From: Larkinella rosea
GTDB lineage: Bacteria > Bacteroidota > Bacteroidia > Cytophagales > Spirosomataceae
DNA: 64,000 nt
Direction of reading: 5' to 3'
Assembly (NCBI RefSeq): GCF_003858635.1
Contig: NZ_RQJO01000010.1
Coordinates: 434,001 to 498,000, forward strand
Positions 27,014-36,464 of this stretch are shown here, piece by piece (position 1 is the stretch's first letter; every line of letters begins with the position of its first letter). The notes under the pieces were generated by a model, which was given only the letters and a program-made list of their open reading frames with translations, had not been told where the DNA came from and made no database searches. A program made the translations under genes and the position numbers.

Positions 27014-28015
27014 TCAGTCCAAATGTTCTTTCAAAAACCGCAAGGCCCGTTCTTCCGACCAGTAAACCGTTTGATTCGAACCGGCTGGTCGAAAACCGCA
27101 ATGACCGCCCTGCGTCGGAAACTCCATCCAAACGTTGGGCAGTTGACGCGCCAATTCTTCCGGGAAACATTCGCGCGACAAAAAAGGGTCATTTTTGGCA
27201 TTAACAATTAATGTCGGAATCGCAATTTTATCCAGATACTGCAAGGCGCTGCTCTGCTCGTAATAATCTTCGGCGTCGCGAAAACCGTGCAATTGGGATG
27301 TAAACAGATTGTCAAACTCCCGCAAAGTTCGCACTTTTTGCAATCCCTCCGTCGGAATTGCCCCCGGCATGATGGCGGCTTTTTCAAAAACTTTGCGTTT
27401 CAGCGTCCGGTTAAACCGTTTGTTATACACCTGACTGTCCCAGGCTTCCAGCCGACGCGAGGCTGATGTCAGGTGCAAGGGTACGGAAAATACGACCGCT
27501 TTTTCAATGGCCGGATGAATCGTTTTTCCCCGCTCACCGAGGTATTTTAACGTCACGTTTCCGCCCGCACTAAATCCCACCAGATTGATGTGCCGATACC
27601 CTCTTGCCACCGCATGATTGATAACCAGTTGCAGATCACCGGTTTCACCGAGGTGATAAAACCGCACCTGGCGATTCATTTCGCCACTGCAACTGCGGTA
27701 ATGCCAGGCTAAACAATCAAAACCGCCCGCGTTCAGATGCCGCACCATTCCCGCCAGATACTGCCGCCGGGAATCGCCCTCCAATCCGTGCGATAAAATA
27801 GTTAAGCGTTGGCTGGCGCGTTCCGTTTCGTTTTTTTCACTCTTAACTGACGAAAAGCTCCAGTCCAGATCCAGAAAATCGTCGTCGGGGGTTTCAATGC
27901 GCTCACGGGTGTAGGCTACGCTGACTTTTCGGAACAAAGCCGGGATGATGGTTTGCAAGTGCCCGTTCCACAAATGAGCGGGCGGGCGATAATCCGAAGA
28001 GGTAATCAGCGGCAT
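27014..28015 (-). CDS. YheT-type alpha/beta-fold hydrolase
   Basis: A 333-residue hydrolase of the YheT/ABHD-1,3,15 group. The N-terminal HLWNGHLQTI is the family hallmark, then LSHGLEG (74-80), a nucleophile elbow GFSAGG with Ser149, the acid loop NAKNDPFLS and the catalytic His in GGHCGF. Cytoplasmic; probably an esterase or lipase-like enzyme of unknown substrate. It is the first gene of a minus-strand string (hydrolase, mntA, hepT, serBA, small membrane protein, serC) with gaps of 8, overlap, 9, 13 and 6 bp. A good promoter lies 22 nt upstream. Confidence 0.88.
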   Translation of the reverse strand: MPLITSSDYRPPAHLWNGHLQTIIPALFRKVSVAYTRERIETPDDDFLDLDWSFSSVKSEKNETERASQRLTILSHGLEGDSRRQYLAGMVRHLNAGGFDCLAWHYRSCSGEMNRQVRFYHLGETGDLQLVINHAVARGYRHINLVGFSAGGNVTLKYLGERGKTIHPAIEKAVVFSVPLHLTSASRRLEAWDSQVYNKRFNRTLKRKVFEKAAIMPGAIPTEGLQKVRTLREFDNLFTSQLHGFRDAEDYYEQSSALQYLDKIAIPTLIVNAKNDPFLSRECFPEELARQLPNVWMEFPTQGGHCGFRPAGSNQTVYWSEERALRFLKEHLD

Positions 28016-28036
28016 AAAGAATTCTCAGAAGAAACA

Positions 28037-28067
28037 CAAAGGTAAGCGGTTCGGCGGCAACCGGAAA
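28037..28067 (-). promoter_or_regulatory. Bacteroidota-type promoter for the hydrolase-mntA-hepT-ser string
   Basis: On the minus strand TTTC (28064-28067), a 19-nt spacer and TACCTTTG (28037-28044) match TTTG-N19-TAnnTTTG with one mismatch. The start codon is 21 nt downstream. Confidence 0.6.
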
Positions 28068-28257
28068 GGTAAACTTGAGGAAAGACAAAAGAGATTCGTC
28101 ACGGCCGGTTTTTTTGGTAGATTTTTTGTAAGCAATTGAACTATTTCGATTAACCATTCAACTTATTTTATCGTCCGATTAAACCTGTTCTGTATCTTTT
28201 TGCTCTAAGTTTTGTTTTCTTTGTGACGAATCATTCACTAAAAACTTTCTATTACCT

Positions 28258-28800
28258 ATGAAAAAGGGATTGTTAGTATTGATTGCCCTGCTGGTTACGG
28301 CAACCTCTACCCTTGTTTTTGCGCAGGCCAAAAGTCCACACTTAAAAGTTGAGAGCCCCGGTAAAAGCGTAAAAGTCGTTTACGGGCAACCTTCGAAACG
28401 GGGACGCGTCATCTTTGGCCCAACCGGTTTGGAAAAATACGGTACGGTTTGGCGGACCGGCGCGGATGAAGCGACCGAAATTACGTTTGCCAAAGATGTC
28501 ACATTTGGTGGCAAACCCGTGAAAGCCGGTACGTATACGCTCTTTACCATTCCGAATGAAAAAGAATGGACGGTTATTTTGAACAGCAAATTGGGTCAAT
28601 GGGGCGCTTATGACTACATCGATCCGGTGAAAGGCGTTGAATTGAAGAAAAAAGACGTGGCTCAGTTCACGGTTCCGGCTAAAACCAATGCAACGCCGGT
28701 AGAGAAACTAACCATTACCCCAACGGAATCTGACGTAACGATTGCCTGGGACAACGCGACCATCGCCATTCCGGTGAAGCCCGCTGGTAGTGCCAACTGA
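28258..28800 (+). CDS. Secreted DUF2911 domain protein
   Basis: A 180-residue protein with a signal peptide (1-22, ending VFA). The DUF2911 domain fills the rest: VKVVYGQPSKRGR, GTVWRTGADEATEITF, GTYTLFTIPNEKEWTVILNS. This Bacteroidota family of small beta-rich periplasmic proteins has no established function. It is convergent with the downstream receptor gene across a bidirectional terminator. Confidence 0.92.
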   Translation: MKKGLLVLIALLVTATSTLVFAQAKSPHLKVESPGKSVKVVYGQPSKRGRVIFGPTGLEKYGTVWRTGADEATEITFAKDVTFGGKPVKAGTYTLFTIPNEKEWTVILNSKLGQWGAYDYIDPVKGVELKKKDVAQFTVPAKTNATPVEKLTITPTESDVTIAWDNATIAIPVKPAGSAN

Positions 28801-28815
28801 ATGAAACCAGCTTTT

Positions 28816-28860
28816 AAACTAAAAACCGCCCGGCCAAATTGACCGGGCGGTTTTTAGTTT
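28816..28860. terminator. Bidirectional terminator
   Basis: AAACTAAAAACCGCCCGG (28816-28833) pairs perfectly with CCGGGCGGTTTTTAGTTT (28843-28860), an 18-bp stem with A and T runs on both sides. It serves both the DUF2911 gene (plus) and the receptor gene (minus). Confidence 0.9.
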
Positions 28861-28864
28861 ATTC

Positions 28865-31276
28865 TTAATTCGAACCTTCGCCGGCTTTTTTGTCGTCATT
28901 GCTGATCCGTTTCTTCTGGCGCTGCTGGCTGCTGCTCATCCTGCCAAATTCGTATTTCAGGTTAAGTCGCCAGCCCCGGCGGTACATCGCCACATCCTGG
29001 GTCTGCACAAAGTTGGGACCGACGAAATCGTTCCGCCAGCGAATGACCTCGTTAAACGGATTGTCGTACCCGAAACCGATGGTGCCTTTTTTCTTCAGAA
29101 TTTCTTTTTGCACCACGATATTGTAGAAAGCAAAACTGCCGCTTTTGCCCTGCAGATTGACCCGCGCCGAATTATAAAACCCGAAGAGCTGGGCTTTAAA
29201 TCCTTTGCCAAAATCAACGCTCGAATTGAGATTGAGCCGGTACATCCAGTCTTCGTTACGGGTTTTTAACTCGGCACTTTCCAGCACATTATAAAACAAA
29301 TTGAGCGAGCCATTCACCGACCATTGTTTCGTAAGTTTTGTATTCGCACTGAGGTTAACTCCGTAAGCGGAATTCTGGGCTACATTCTGAAAAATCTGTT
29401 TCAACACGCCTTCCTTATCAACCGTACTGATGCTCTCAATAGCGTTGTTGGTCTGGCGCAAGAAGAACGACGCATTCAGGCTCGTTTGTTTGATTGAAAT
29501 GCTGTAATTCGCTTCGACGGAATGGGTTAATTCGGGTTTCAAATAGGGATTGCCGCCGTAGAGATTTTTAGAATCTGCCTGATTGACGTAGGGATTCAGG
29601 TAAAAAAACTGGGGCCGCTGAATGCGTTGGGAATAACTCAACCGGATTTGCTGCTCTTTCTTTAACCGGCGCGACAGGCTCAGATTCGGAATAAAGTTTC
29701 CGTACGTATTTGAAATGGAAGCGGTTCCGTTCAGAAAATTGGCCTGAATAAAAGTGTGTTCGTAGCGGGCGCCCACGTTAATTCCCCAGCGGTTTTTTGG
29801 CGTTCGGCTGTAAACCACATACGCCGACGCAACCTGCTGGTTATAGTCAAAAACGTTCGCCTGGGCTGGTATATCGGTAAAAAGCGTTGACCCATCAGTG
29901 GCACTGGCGATTCGGTAATCGCTCAGAATTTGCCGAAAAATGGTTTTGGAACCGATTTCGAGCGTACTGATGCTGTCCAGCGGATTGGTAAAATCGAGCT
30001 GAATGGTACCTTCTTTGTTATTGCTGATGTTATAACTTTTTTCGCGGTAATAAATGGTTTCGCTCCGGTTCAATAAATTAGAGATGTAATCACTGTCTTC
30101 ACCCTCAAACGAGTACATCATCAGGAAGTTAATTTCTTTTTTGGGCTTCTTAAATAAGCGAGTGTAATCCAGATTAAGCGTAGCGCCCGACCAGTCGTAG
30201 GTGCGACTCATGTCTCGACGGAAATACTGATTAACAACGCCCCGACTGCTTTCTTCAAAAGTAATATCAAACCCGTTGGTGTTGATCCCGTCGTAGTAAT
30301 TTAATCCGGCACCCAGCCGGTTCAGTGAGTCAATATCCCAATCGACATTCAGGGTTCCGTAGAAATTTTTTCCGTTCCCGTTGACCCACTGCGGCTGATT
30401 CTGGTTGGTAACCGTATTTTCAGTAAGAAACGACCGGTTTAGTTCAATATAGCGTTTATTTTTCCAGTCACTATACCCGCCATTGGCCGAAATACCCAAG
30501 TTTTTCATGCGGTGGTTAATACTCGCATTCTGCCAGTTGTTCCAGCGGCTGAAATTGGGACTGATCGAACCACTCGTACCCCGCAACGTGTTTTTCTTCG
30601 TGATGATATTGATGATACCGGCGGTTCCTTCCGCATCGTATTTTGCCGACGGTGAGGTGATGATCTCGACCTGTTTGATGATGTCGGCCGGAATTTGTTT
30701 TAAGGCGTCCGAAATACTGCGGGCCACCACGCTGGACGGTTTGTTATTGATCAGTACCTTGATGTTGGAACTGCCACGAAGCTGGACATTTCCTTCAATA
30801 TCAACGGCAATGGACGGGATTTTTTTCAGCACATCGGTCGCATCACCGCCTTTGACGCTGATGTCTTTTTCCGCGTTATATACCATCCGGTCCGACTTTT
30901 CTTCAAAGAGCGTCTTTTGTTCCGTAATGGTTACTTCAGCTAATTTCTGAACCGTCTGGGCGAGTCTGATGGTCCCTGTTTCCACCTCCTGTCCATCCAA
31001 AACACGGATATTTTCGACTGTTTTTGTGGTATAGCCCACAAATGAAATCTGCAGAGAATACGTTCCGACAGCGACCTTCGCAAATAAAAACCGGCCTTTG
31101 GAATCGGCCGTTACACCCTCAATGATTTTGCCTTCTTTTAGCAGCGCAACCGTGGCAAACTCAACCGGTTTGTTGGCGGTTGAATCGAGCAGAAAACCGG
31201 AAACGCTCGCGTGCTGAGCCCATAAAAAACCGGTGCCGAACGCGAATGCGATCAGGGTAAGTAGTAAAAACTTCAT
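28865..31276 (-). CDS. TonB-dependent receptor-like outer membrane protein
   Basis: An 803-residue outer membrane protein of the OMP beta-barrel family 3 (TonB-receptor-like). A signal peptide ends LWAQ; a carboxypeptidase-regulatory-like sandwich follows (about 23-110, with SGFLLDSTANKPVEFATVAL), then a plug-like domain (about 120-225, with VKGGDATDVLKKIPSIAVD and EGTAGIINIITKK) and the barrel to the C-terminus with a basic KKRISNDDKK tail. The tail is not a typical barrel ending, and no TonB box was recognised. Usual roles are siderophore, metal or peptide uptake; the substrate is unknown. No SusD partner. Confidence 0.88.
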   Translation of the reverse strand: MKFLLLTLIAFAFGTGFLWAQHASVSGFLLDSTANKPVEFATVALLKEGKIIEGVTADSKGRFLFAKVAVGTYSLQISFVGYTTKTVENIRVLDGQEVETGTIRLAQTVQKLAEVTITEQKTLFEEKSDRMVYNAEKDISVKGGDATDVLKKIPSIAVDIEGNVQLRGSSNIKVLINNKPSSVVARSISDALKQIPADIIKQVEIITSPSAKYDAEGTAGIINIITKKNTLRGTSGSISPNFSRWNNWQNASINHRMKNLGISANGGYSDWKNKRYIELNRSFLTENTVTNQNQPQWVNGNGKNFYGTLNVDWDIDSLNRLGAGLNYYDGINTNGFDITFEESSRGVVNQYFRRDMSRTYDWSGATLNLDYTRLFKKPKKEINFLMMYSFEGEDSDYISNLLNRSETIYYREKSYNISNNKEGTIQLDFTNPLDSISTLEIGSKTIFRQILSDYRIASATDGSTLFTDIPAQANVFDYNQQVASAYVVYSRTPKNRWGINVGARYEHTFIQANFLNGTASISNTYGNFIPNLSLSRRLKKEQQIRLSYSQRIQRPQFFYLNPYVNQADSKNLYGGNPYLKPELTHSVEANYSISIKQTSLNASFFLRQTNNAIESISTVDKEGVLKQIFQNVAQNSAYGVNLSANTKLTKQWSVNGSLNLFYNVLESAELKTRNEDWMYRLNLNSSVDFGKGFKAQLFGFYNSARVNLQGKSGSFAFYNIVVQKEILKKKGTIGFGYDNPFNEVIRWRNDFVGPNFVQTQDVAMYRRGWRLNLKYEFGRMSSSQQRQKKRISNDDKKAGEGSN

Positions 31277-31496
31277 TGCATTTGTTGTTGGTCGAACGTG
31301 TATTTGTCAGGATGTGCACCGGGGAATTTAAGTACACCAAAGACACGCATGAAAGGAAAACGTTGCAGGCAAGCTTTCACAAACGGAGAATTTTTGTAAT
31401 CTAAACTCTCCCAGCAGGTTACAAAAAAAGAGTCAAGCCTAAAGAAAGATCCAGTCTCTCCTTATGCTTAACTCTTAACTTTTAATTCTTAACTCC

Positions 31497-33509
31497 TTAC
31501 GGCTGATCCGCATTTTTAGCGGCTCCTGTGTTTCCACCGGCCAGGGAATTGATCCAGGCGGCAATTTTCAGCGCGTCGGCTTTGGGAACCTGCGGCATCG
31601 GCGGCATTTCGGTCGAATAATCCGGCCAGTTTTGCGGTTTTGGATTGTAGATCAGTTCCAGAATTTTCTCGTTCGAATAACCTTTTTTCGCAACATCGAC
31701 AAAAGCCGGGCCGACCTGCCGCTTTTCAGCATTGTGACAAGCCGAACAGGTATGCCGGTTTAGCAACGGTTTTACCTCCTCGAACGTCGGCGCTTTGGCA
31801 ATCAGCACCCCGGTTTTTGTACCCGTTGCCGTTGTTTTTGCACCGGTTTTTACACCCGGTTTAGCCGAAACACCTTTCTTCGCCGGAGCGGTTTTCGACG
31901 CCGATGAGTTAAACGTACTGACCTCATTCATCGCCAGTTTCTGCCCTTCCGGAATGTTGTTCAGCGTGTAATAAGCCGTTGGATGGACCAGCGAATACGA
32001 ACCCTGGGCCGCCCGAACGCCGTCGAGTGTCAGGTTGTGAATGTAGAACTGACGCAGGTTATCGACAATCACGCGGGCTTTCAACCCGTCGGCCGATACT
32101 TTCACGCCTTTTATAACACCCGCTTCCTTGTTGACTGTCGGGCTGCCATAAACCGGGTGGTATTTGTAAATAAAACTTTCGACCGAATACGAAGCCAAAT
32201 CTTCGGCTGATTTCCGGTCGACAGGCGTCGTAAATTCCACCTCAAAACCGTCCGGCATGGCGCGAACCGCCCGCATTTCAAACGGCATTTGGTTGTTCCA
32301 GGTCAGGCGTTGCAGCCCTTCGTCGGCATCCCCCGCCGACCCCCAGCCCCGGTTGGTTTCGCCGACAAACAGCGAGCCGTCTTTGGCCCACGCCATCCGC
32401 AAAACGCCCGAGCGAAAACCGCTGCGGAAATCGATCGAAGCACCCTGGTATTCGCCTTTCACTTTCTCCATGAAAACCCGGGTAATTTTGCTTTGTCCCT
32501 GATCGCCCACCAGCAGTTGCCCGGCAAATGGCCCGAATGAACCTTCCGGAATCTGAACAATTTCCGAGTTGGAAATGCCCTGAACACCGTGCGGCAACCA
32601 AACCACCGGCAATTGGATTTCCGGAAACTCCTTTTTCATTTCGAACAAGGTGTAGTATTTTTCGTCGATCACGTTCTCCGGTTTGATGGCCCGGCCCCGT
32701 TCGTCGCGGTTATCGCGCGGGTTGATTTTGGCGTACAACTGCTCCTGCGTCAGTTTAACCGGTGATTTCGGATCGGCACTCCAGCGTAAACCGGCCGGGT
32801 GCCCCATGAAAGCGCCTTTTTTGACGTGCCAAACGCCCCCGGAACCAATCCAGTCGCCCTGGTTATCGGCATAAAACAATTCGCCGTTGATCATCCCCAA
32901 CCCGGCTGGCGAGCGAACGCCCGTTGCCCAGGGCTCGATCTGACCGTCTTTCGTGATGTGCATGATCCAGCCCCGCCAGGGGACGCGACTTTCGCCCGCC
33001 CACCATTTTTCGTCGCCAAAGGCTACGTTACCCGAAATAAAATAGGAACCATCGGGCGCAATTTTAGGCCCAAACGTATACTCGTGGTAGTGTCCCGAAA
33101 CCGGAATATTGGTTACGGTTTCGATGATATCGGCTTTTCCGTCCTTGTTCGAATCCACCAGTTTGGTCAACTCGCCACGCTGGGCGCAATACAGCGCACC
33201 GTCTTTGTAGGCCAGCCCCAGCACTTCGTGTAACCCCGACGCAAATTTGCGAAAAAACGGACGACGGCTTGTCGGGTTTTCGACGATAAAAATATCTCCC
33301 CGGCGGGTTGCCACGCCCAGATCGCCGTTCGGCAGGACGGTCAAACCGCCCACTTCCAGCAAGGTACCTTCGGGTGCGGACACCTTCAGGATTTTGTAAA
33401 AATCTTCTTCCTTGGGCGACTCCTGCGCCCAACCCACCGAAAATGCAGCGGCTGACAACAAGGTACCGACCACCGCCCGGCGAAGAATGGATCTATTTAT
33501 TCGTTTCAT
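31497..33509 (-). CDS. Secreted beta-propeller protein with C-terminal cytochrome c domain
   Basis: A 670-residue protein. A signal peptide ends VGWAQ; a large propeller (about 45-430) resembles L-sorbosone/glucose dehydrogenase-type folds (GGLTVLPNGDLGVATRRGD, GVRSPAGLGMINGELFYADNQGDW). A linker rich in Ala/Lys/Thr (about 540-575) leads to a class I cytochrome c domain with CSACH heme site at 588-592 and axial Met candidates 635 or 638 in EMPPMP. It may pass electrons from a sugar or alcohol oxidation. It follows the DUF1080-PA14 gene with a 5-bp gap, so the two are co-transcribed and probably act together. No classical PQQ site was verified. Confidence 0.8.
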   Translation of the reverse strand: MKRINRSILRRAVVGTLLSAAAFSVGWAQESPKEEDFYKILKVSAPEGTLLEVGGLTVLPNGDLGVATRRGDIFIVENPTSRRPFFRKFASGLHEVLGLAYKDGALYCAQRGELTKLVDSNKDGKADIIETVTNIPVSGHYHEYTFGPKIAPDGSYFISGNVAFGDEKWWAGESRVPWRGWIMHITKDGQIEPWATGVRSPAGLGMINGELFYADNQGDWIGSGGVWHVKKGAFMGHPAGLRWSADPKSPVKLTQEQLYAKINPRDNRDERGRAIKPENVIDEKYYTLFEMKKEFPEIQLPVVWLPHGVQGISNSEIVQIPEGSFGPFAGQLLVGDQGQSKITRVFMEKVKGEYQGASIDFRSGFRSGVLRMAWAKDGSLFVGETNRGWGSAGDADEGLQRLTWNNQMPFEMRAVRAMPDGFEVEFTTPVDRKSAEDLASYSVESFIYKYHPVYGSPTVNKEAGVIKGVKVSADGLKARVIVDNLRQFYIHNLTLDGVRAAQGSYSLVHPTAYYTLNNIPEGQKLAMNEVSTFNSSASKTAPAKKGVSAKPGVKTGAKTTATGTKTGVLIAKAPTFEEVKPLLNRHTCSACHNAEKRQVGPAFVDVAKKGYSNEKILELIYNPKPQNWPDYSTEMPPMPQVPKADALKIAAWINSLAGGNTGAAKNADQP

Positions 33510-33514
33510 AATCG

Positions 33515-35386
33515 TTAAAACAAGATCGAGTAAACCAATTTTCCCTTCACCGGAACGATCAGTTCCTGCCGGTCACCTACTTTCCGCACGGCAGGGGTTG
33601 CACCGCCCGCGTCGTCGATGCGTACATAATAGGCCTTTCCATCCACGATGTACGTGCCGTTTTCCAAAGCCGCAATCGTACTGCCTTCCGCCAATCGGAC
33701 GAACAAGTCGCTCGCCGGGTTTTGAACGTTAATTTCACGCCGAACGCCCTGACCATTTTCCAGCACGCGGGTCGCATCCGTAACCGTGGCTCCGTAGGTC
33801 TGGTATTTGAACGTCGGACGATCACTTTCGTCGAGCACATACCCGCGCGGACGAAAACCGCTGCCGGTCGTATCAGTTGCCCAGGCCGCCGTTGGAGCCG
33901 ACAATTTGGCAAGTCCTAAAACCGGGGTACCCAGTCGTTGCACCATACCCATCGGACGCGACGAACCATCGCCCCGTTCGTGCCACATGGGTGTCGTATC
34001 TAAAAATTGTCCCCGCCAAACCTGCACCAGCGCACCGTTGTCCATGTCATAGGTGTAATGCACCTGCTCGGGGCTACCCACCGAAACCGCATGAACAACC
34101 CGTAAGGTCCGGCCCTGCGCATTTTTGTAACCGGGCATATCCATAAAACTCCGCAGAATGGTATTCGTCGATGCATCGACCAGAATCGGGTCGGTCGGAT
34201 CACCGTTCATGGCTCCGCTGGCGTCGCTAATGATGTATTCGCGAATACCGGGACCGGTTACGGCCAGACCGATCGACGGTTTGGCCCAGTCTTCCATTTT
34301 GGCGTACAACAGTTCAAACGGCACATCGCCCGCAGCCAGAGTGATGCTTCCGCGCTGACGACGGTCTCCCGGGGTAATGACGGTTTTGTTGTTGATTTTC
34401 ATCATGCCGCCACCGCCCGCAGCACCGAGATTAAAGGCATAATCACCGGCTTCTTTCACGCGAAGTGTACCTGTATAGCGGATCAGAAAGTCGTTCGGAA
34501 TGCGGGTTACGTTGGCCGTCAGAATCACCGACGAACCTTCGGCTTCCGGCGGCAGTTTGCTGAAATCCGGTTCTTTGTCAAATCGGCCTTTATAAACCGC
34601 GTACTTCAGGTTCATCAGTTCCGGGCGCGGTTTGTCGTAGTTTTTAATGATGATGTTCCGGATAGCAACCGGCCCGTGATCGCCCTGAATCCGGAGCGGG
34701 CCACTGGCCACTTCGTCTTTGCCCAACGCACCCCGGGTGGGTCCCGCCAGTTCGACGTTTTCGTGAATCGCTACGCCGTTCAGTTCAACGAGCAACATCC
34801 GGGCATTTTCGATTTTCTTGCCGCTGGCATCGAAACGTGGTGCCTGAAATGAAATCTTCAGGTGCTGCCACAAACCGGGTGCCCGGCTGGCATTCTGGCG
34901 GGGCGGATGGCCGTCGTAGCCTTTCTGGCCATCAGGGCGGCTGTCGTCCCAACGTTCGTAAATCCCCCCATTATCGCCCGCTTTGGGATTTTTGGTTCCC
35001 CAGCTATCGAGCAATTGAATTTCGTAGCGACCCTGTAGATAGACCCCGGAATTTGATCCTTTTGCAATCAAAAAGTCCAGATCGAGATCGACGTCACCGT
35101 GCTGAAAGTTCGAAACCAGATCGATGTTCCCGTCTTTCGCGGGCAAATTGGCCAGAATTCCGGTTCCGGGTGTACTTTTCAGGACGTCTTTCTGGTTCAG
35201 ATCACCGGAAACGTCACCGACTATACGCCAGTTGTTACCCGGTTTTTGGAAAGCACTTAAATCGTTTAGTGGCAGAGCCGCGGGCTGGTCCGTTTTGGGC
35301 TGGGCACTGGCCAGTCCGGCGCTAAAGACCCACCCGACACCAAACACCAAACGGGCGAACGTCGTGTTCATAGAGGTTGACTTCAT
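33515..35386 (-). CDS. DUF1080 (3-keto-disaccharide hydrolase family) plus PA14-like domain protein
   Basis: A 623-residue secreted protein (signal peptide about 1-28). Residues 38-252 are a DUF1080 jelly roll: NSGVYLQGRYEIQLLDSWG (112-130) and the family ending GDHGPVAIRNIIIK (236-249). Residues about 295-380 look like a PA14-type carbohydrate-binding module (FLIRYTGTLRV, GDYAFNL, LLYAKM, SIGLAVTGPG). The last 240 residues form a beta-rich domain I cannot name (MWHERGDGSSRPMG is distinctive). DUF1080 members are known to act on 3-keto-glycosides. It is the first gene of a pair with the cytochrome c propeller protein. The alternative ATG at 35371 would give a slightly shorter leader. Confidence 0.82.
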   Translation of the reverse strand: MKSTSMNTTFARLVFGVGWVFSAGLASAQPKTDQPAALPLNDLSAFQKPGNNWRIVGDVSGDLNQKDVLKSTPGTGILANLPAKDGNIDLVSNFQHGDVDLDLDFLIAKGSNSGVYLQGRYEIQLLDSWGTKNPKAGDNGGIYERWDDSRPDGQKGYDGHPPRQNASRAPGLWQHLKISFQAPRFDASGKKIENARMLLVELNGVAIHENVELAGPTRGALGKDEVASGPLRIQGDHGPVAIRNIIIKNYDKPRPELMNLKYAVYKGRFDKEPDFSKLPPEAEGSSVILTANVTRIPNDFLIRYTGTLRVKEAGDYAFNLGAAGGGGMMKINNKTVITPGDRRQRGSITLAAGDVPFELLYAKMEDWAKPSIGLAVTGPGIREYIISDASGAMNGDPTDPILVDASTNTILRSFMDMPGYKNAQGRTLRVVHAVSVGSPEQVHYTYDMDNGALVQVWRGQFLDTTPMWHERGDGSSRPMGMVQRLGTPVLGLAKLSAPTAAWATDTTGSGFRPRGYVLDESDRPTFKYQTYGATVTDATRVLENGQGVRREINVQNPASDLFVRLAEGSTIAALENGTYIVDGKAYYVRIDDAGGATPAVRKVGDRQELIVPVKGKLVYSILF

Positions 35387-35594
35387 TGGATTTTAGTTGA
35401 AGTCGGGAAGTTACCTCTTTTTTAAAAATTTTTATGAAATTGATTGCAGTTCTCCCGTTCAACTGTACTATTTCTACACCCGATTTTATAATTCCAAGAC
35501 AACACGGCGCGCAAAAAGCAATCGCTATGTTCCGGAATGGATTAAAAAAACGAAGTCTGCCCAGGTAGTGCGACCATGGCGTTGACATTTCGCC

Positions 35595-35602
35595 TATATT
35601 TG
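35595..35602 (+). promoter_or_regulatory. Candidate -7 element for the DUF1080 gene
   Basis: TATATTTG matches TAnnTTTG exactly, 49 nt before the ATG at 35652. The -33 element at the expected distance is weak. Confidence 0.35.
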
Positions 35603-35651
35603 AAGACGGTTTTTCGTGCAAATCATTGTTTACCCAATCCTATTCTGACAA

Positions 35652-36443
35652 ATGAAAAAAAGTACTTTAGCCCTTGCCCTCGTTTTAGGTCTGGCTCAAC
35701 TGGCGATTGCCCAGGATAAGCCAAAGCAAAATCCGGAATCATCCGAAATCTGGGAGCCCGTTCCGCGGGTGGTTACACCGGGCGAGTTGTCGCCCGGTAC
35801 GGCATCCGGCACCACAGCCCCGTCCGACGCCATCGTTCTGTTTGACGGTAAAGACGGCAGCAAGTGGGTATCGGTGAAAGGCTACAGCCCGGACGCCTGG
35901 GGTGGTGTAACGGAAGGATCGAACCCCTGGCCGGTTCGCGACGGCGCCATGTTTTCGGCCAAAGGAGCGTCGCTGCGCACCAAGCAGGAATTTCAGGATT
36001 TTCAGCTTCACATCGAGTTCCGGACGCCGGACAAAGTAGAGGGCAACGGGCAGGGTCGCGGGAACAGCGGTATTTTCCTCCAGGGCCGCTACGAGTTGCA
36101 GGTGCTCGACGGCTACAACAACCCAACGTATTCGAACGGAATGGTGGGTTCAATCTACAAACAGGCGATTCCGCTGGTCAATCCAAGCCGGAAACCGGGC
36201 GAATGGCAGACCTACGACATCATCTATTACGCACCGAAATTCAATAAGGACGGAATGATGGCCGAGATGGGCAAAGTGACGGTTTTGCTGAACGGCGTAC
36301 TGGTTCTGAATAACTTCAACATCAAAGGAACGACGGAATACATCGGTTATCCGAAAGTTCAGGCCCACGGCAAAGGCCCGCTGCTGCTGCAGGATCACGG
36401 CAATCCGGTGGGCTACCGGAATATCTGGATTCGGGAGTTGTAA
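35652..36443 (+). CDS. Secreted DUF1080 (3-keto-disaccharide hydrolase family) protein
   Basis: A 263-residue protein: signal peptide (1-20, ending AIA), a short linker and one DUF1080 domain (about 55-262). Typical features are DAIVLFDGKDGSKWVS, the NSGIFLQGRYELQVLD core (about 138-153), GEWQTYDIIYYAPKF and the ending LLLQDHGNPVGYRNIWIREL. Proteins of this family work on 3-keto-glycosides made by sugar oxidoreductases. It is transcribed divergently from the DUF1080-PA14 gene, suggesting common regulation. It is followed by a 27-bp perfect inverted repeat. Confidence 0.9.
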   Translation: MKKSTLALALVLGLAQLAIAQDKPKQNPESSEIWEPVPRVVTPGELSPGTASGTTAPSDAIVLFDGKDGSKWVSVKGYSPDAWGGVTEGSNPWPVRDGAMFSAKGASLRTKQEFQDFQLHIEFRTPDKVEGNGQGRGNSGIFLQGRYELQVLDGYNNPTYSNGMVGSIYKQAIPLVNPSRKPGEWQTYDIIYYAPKFNKDGMMAEMGKVTVLLNGVLVLNNFNIKGTTEYIGYPKVQAHGKGPLLLQDHGNPVGYRNIWIREL

Positions 36444-36464
36444 GAATTTAACGGTTTCGTAAGG

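Noticed and set aside
31391-31427. TTTTTGTAA/TTACAAAAA repeat as terminator after the cytochrome gene
   Set aside because: Nine mostly A/T pairs with a 19-nt loop are too weak to call a terminator.
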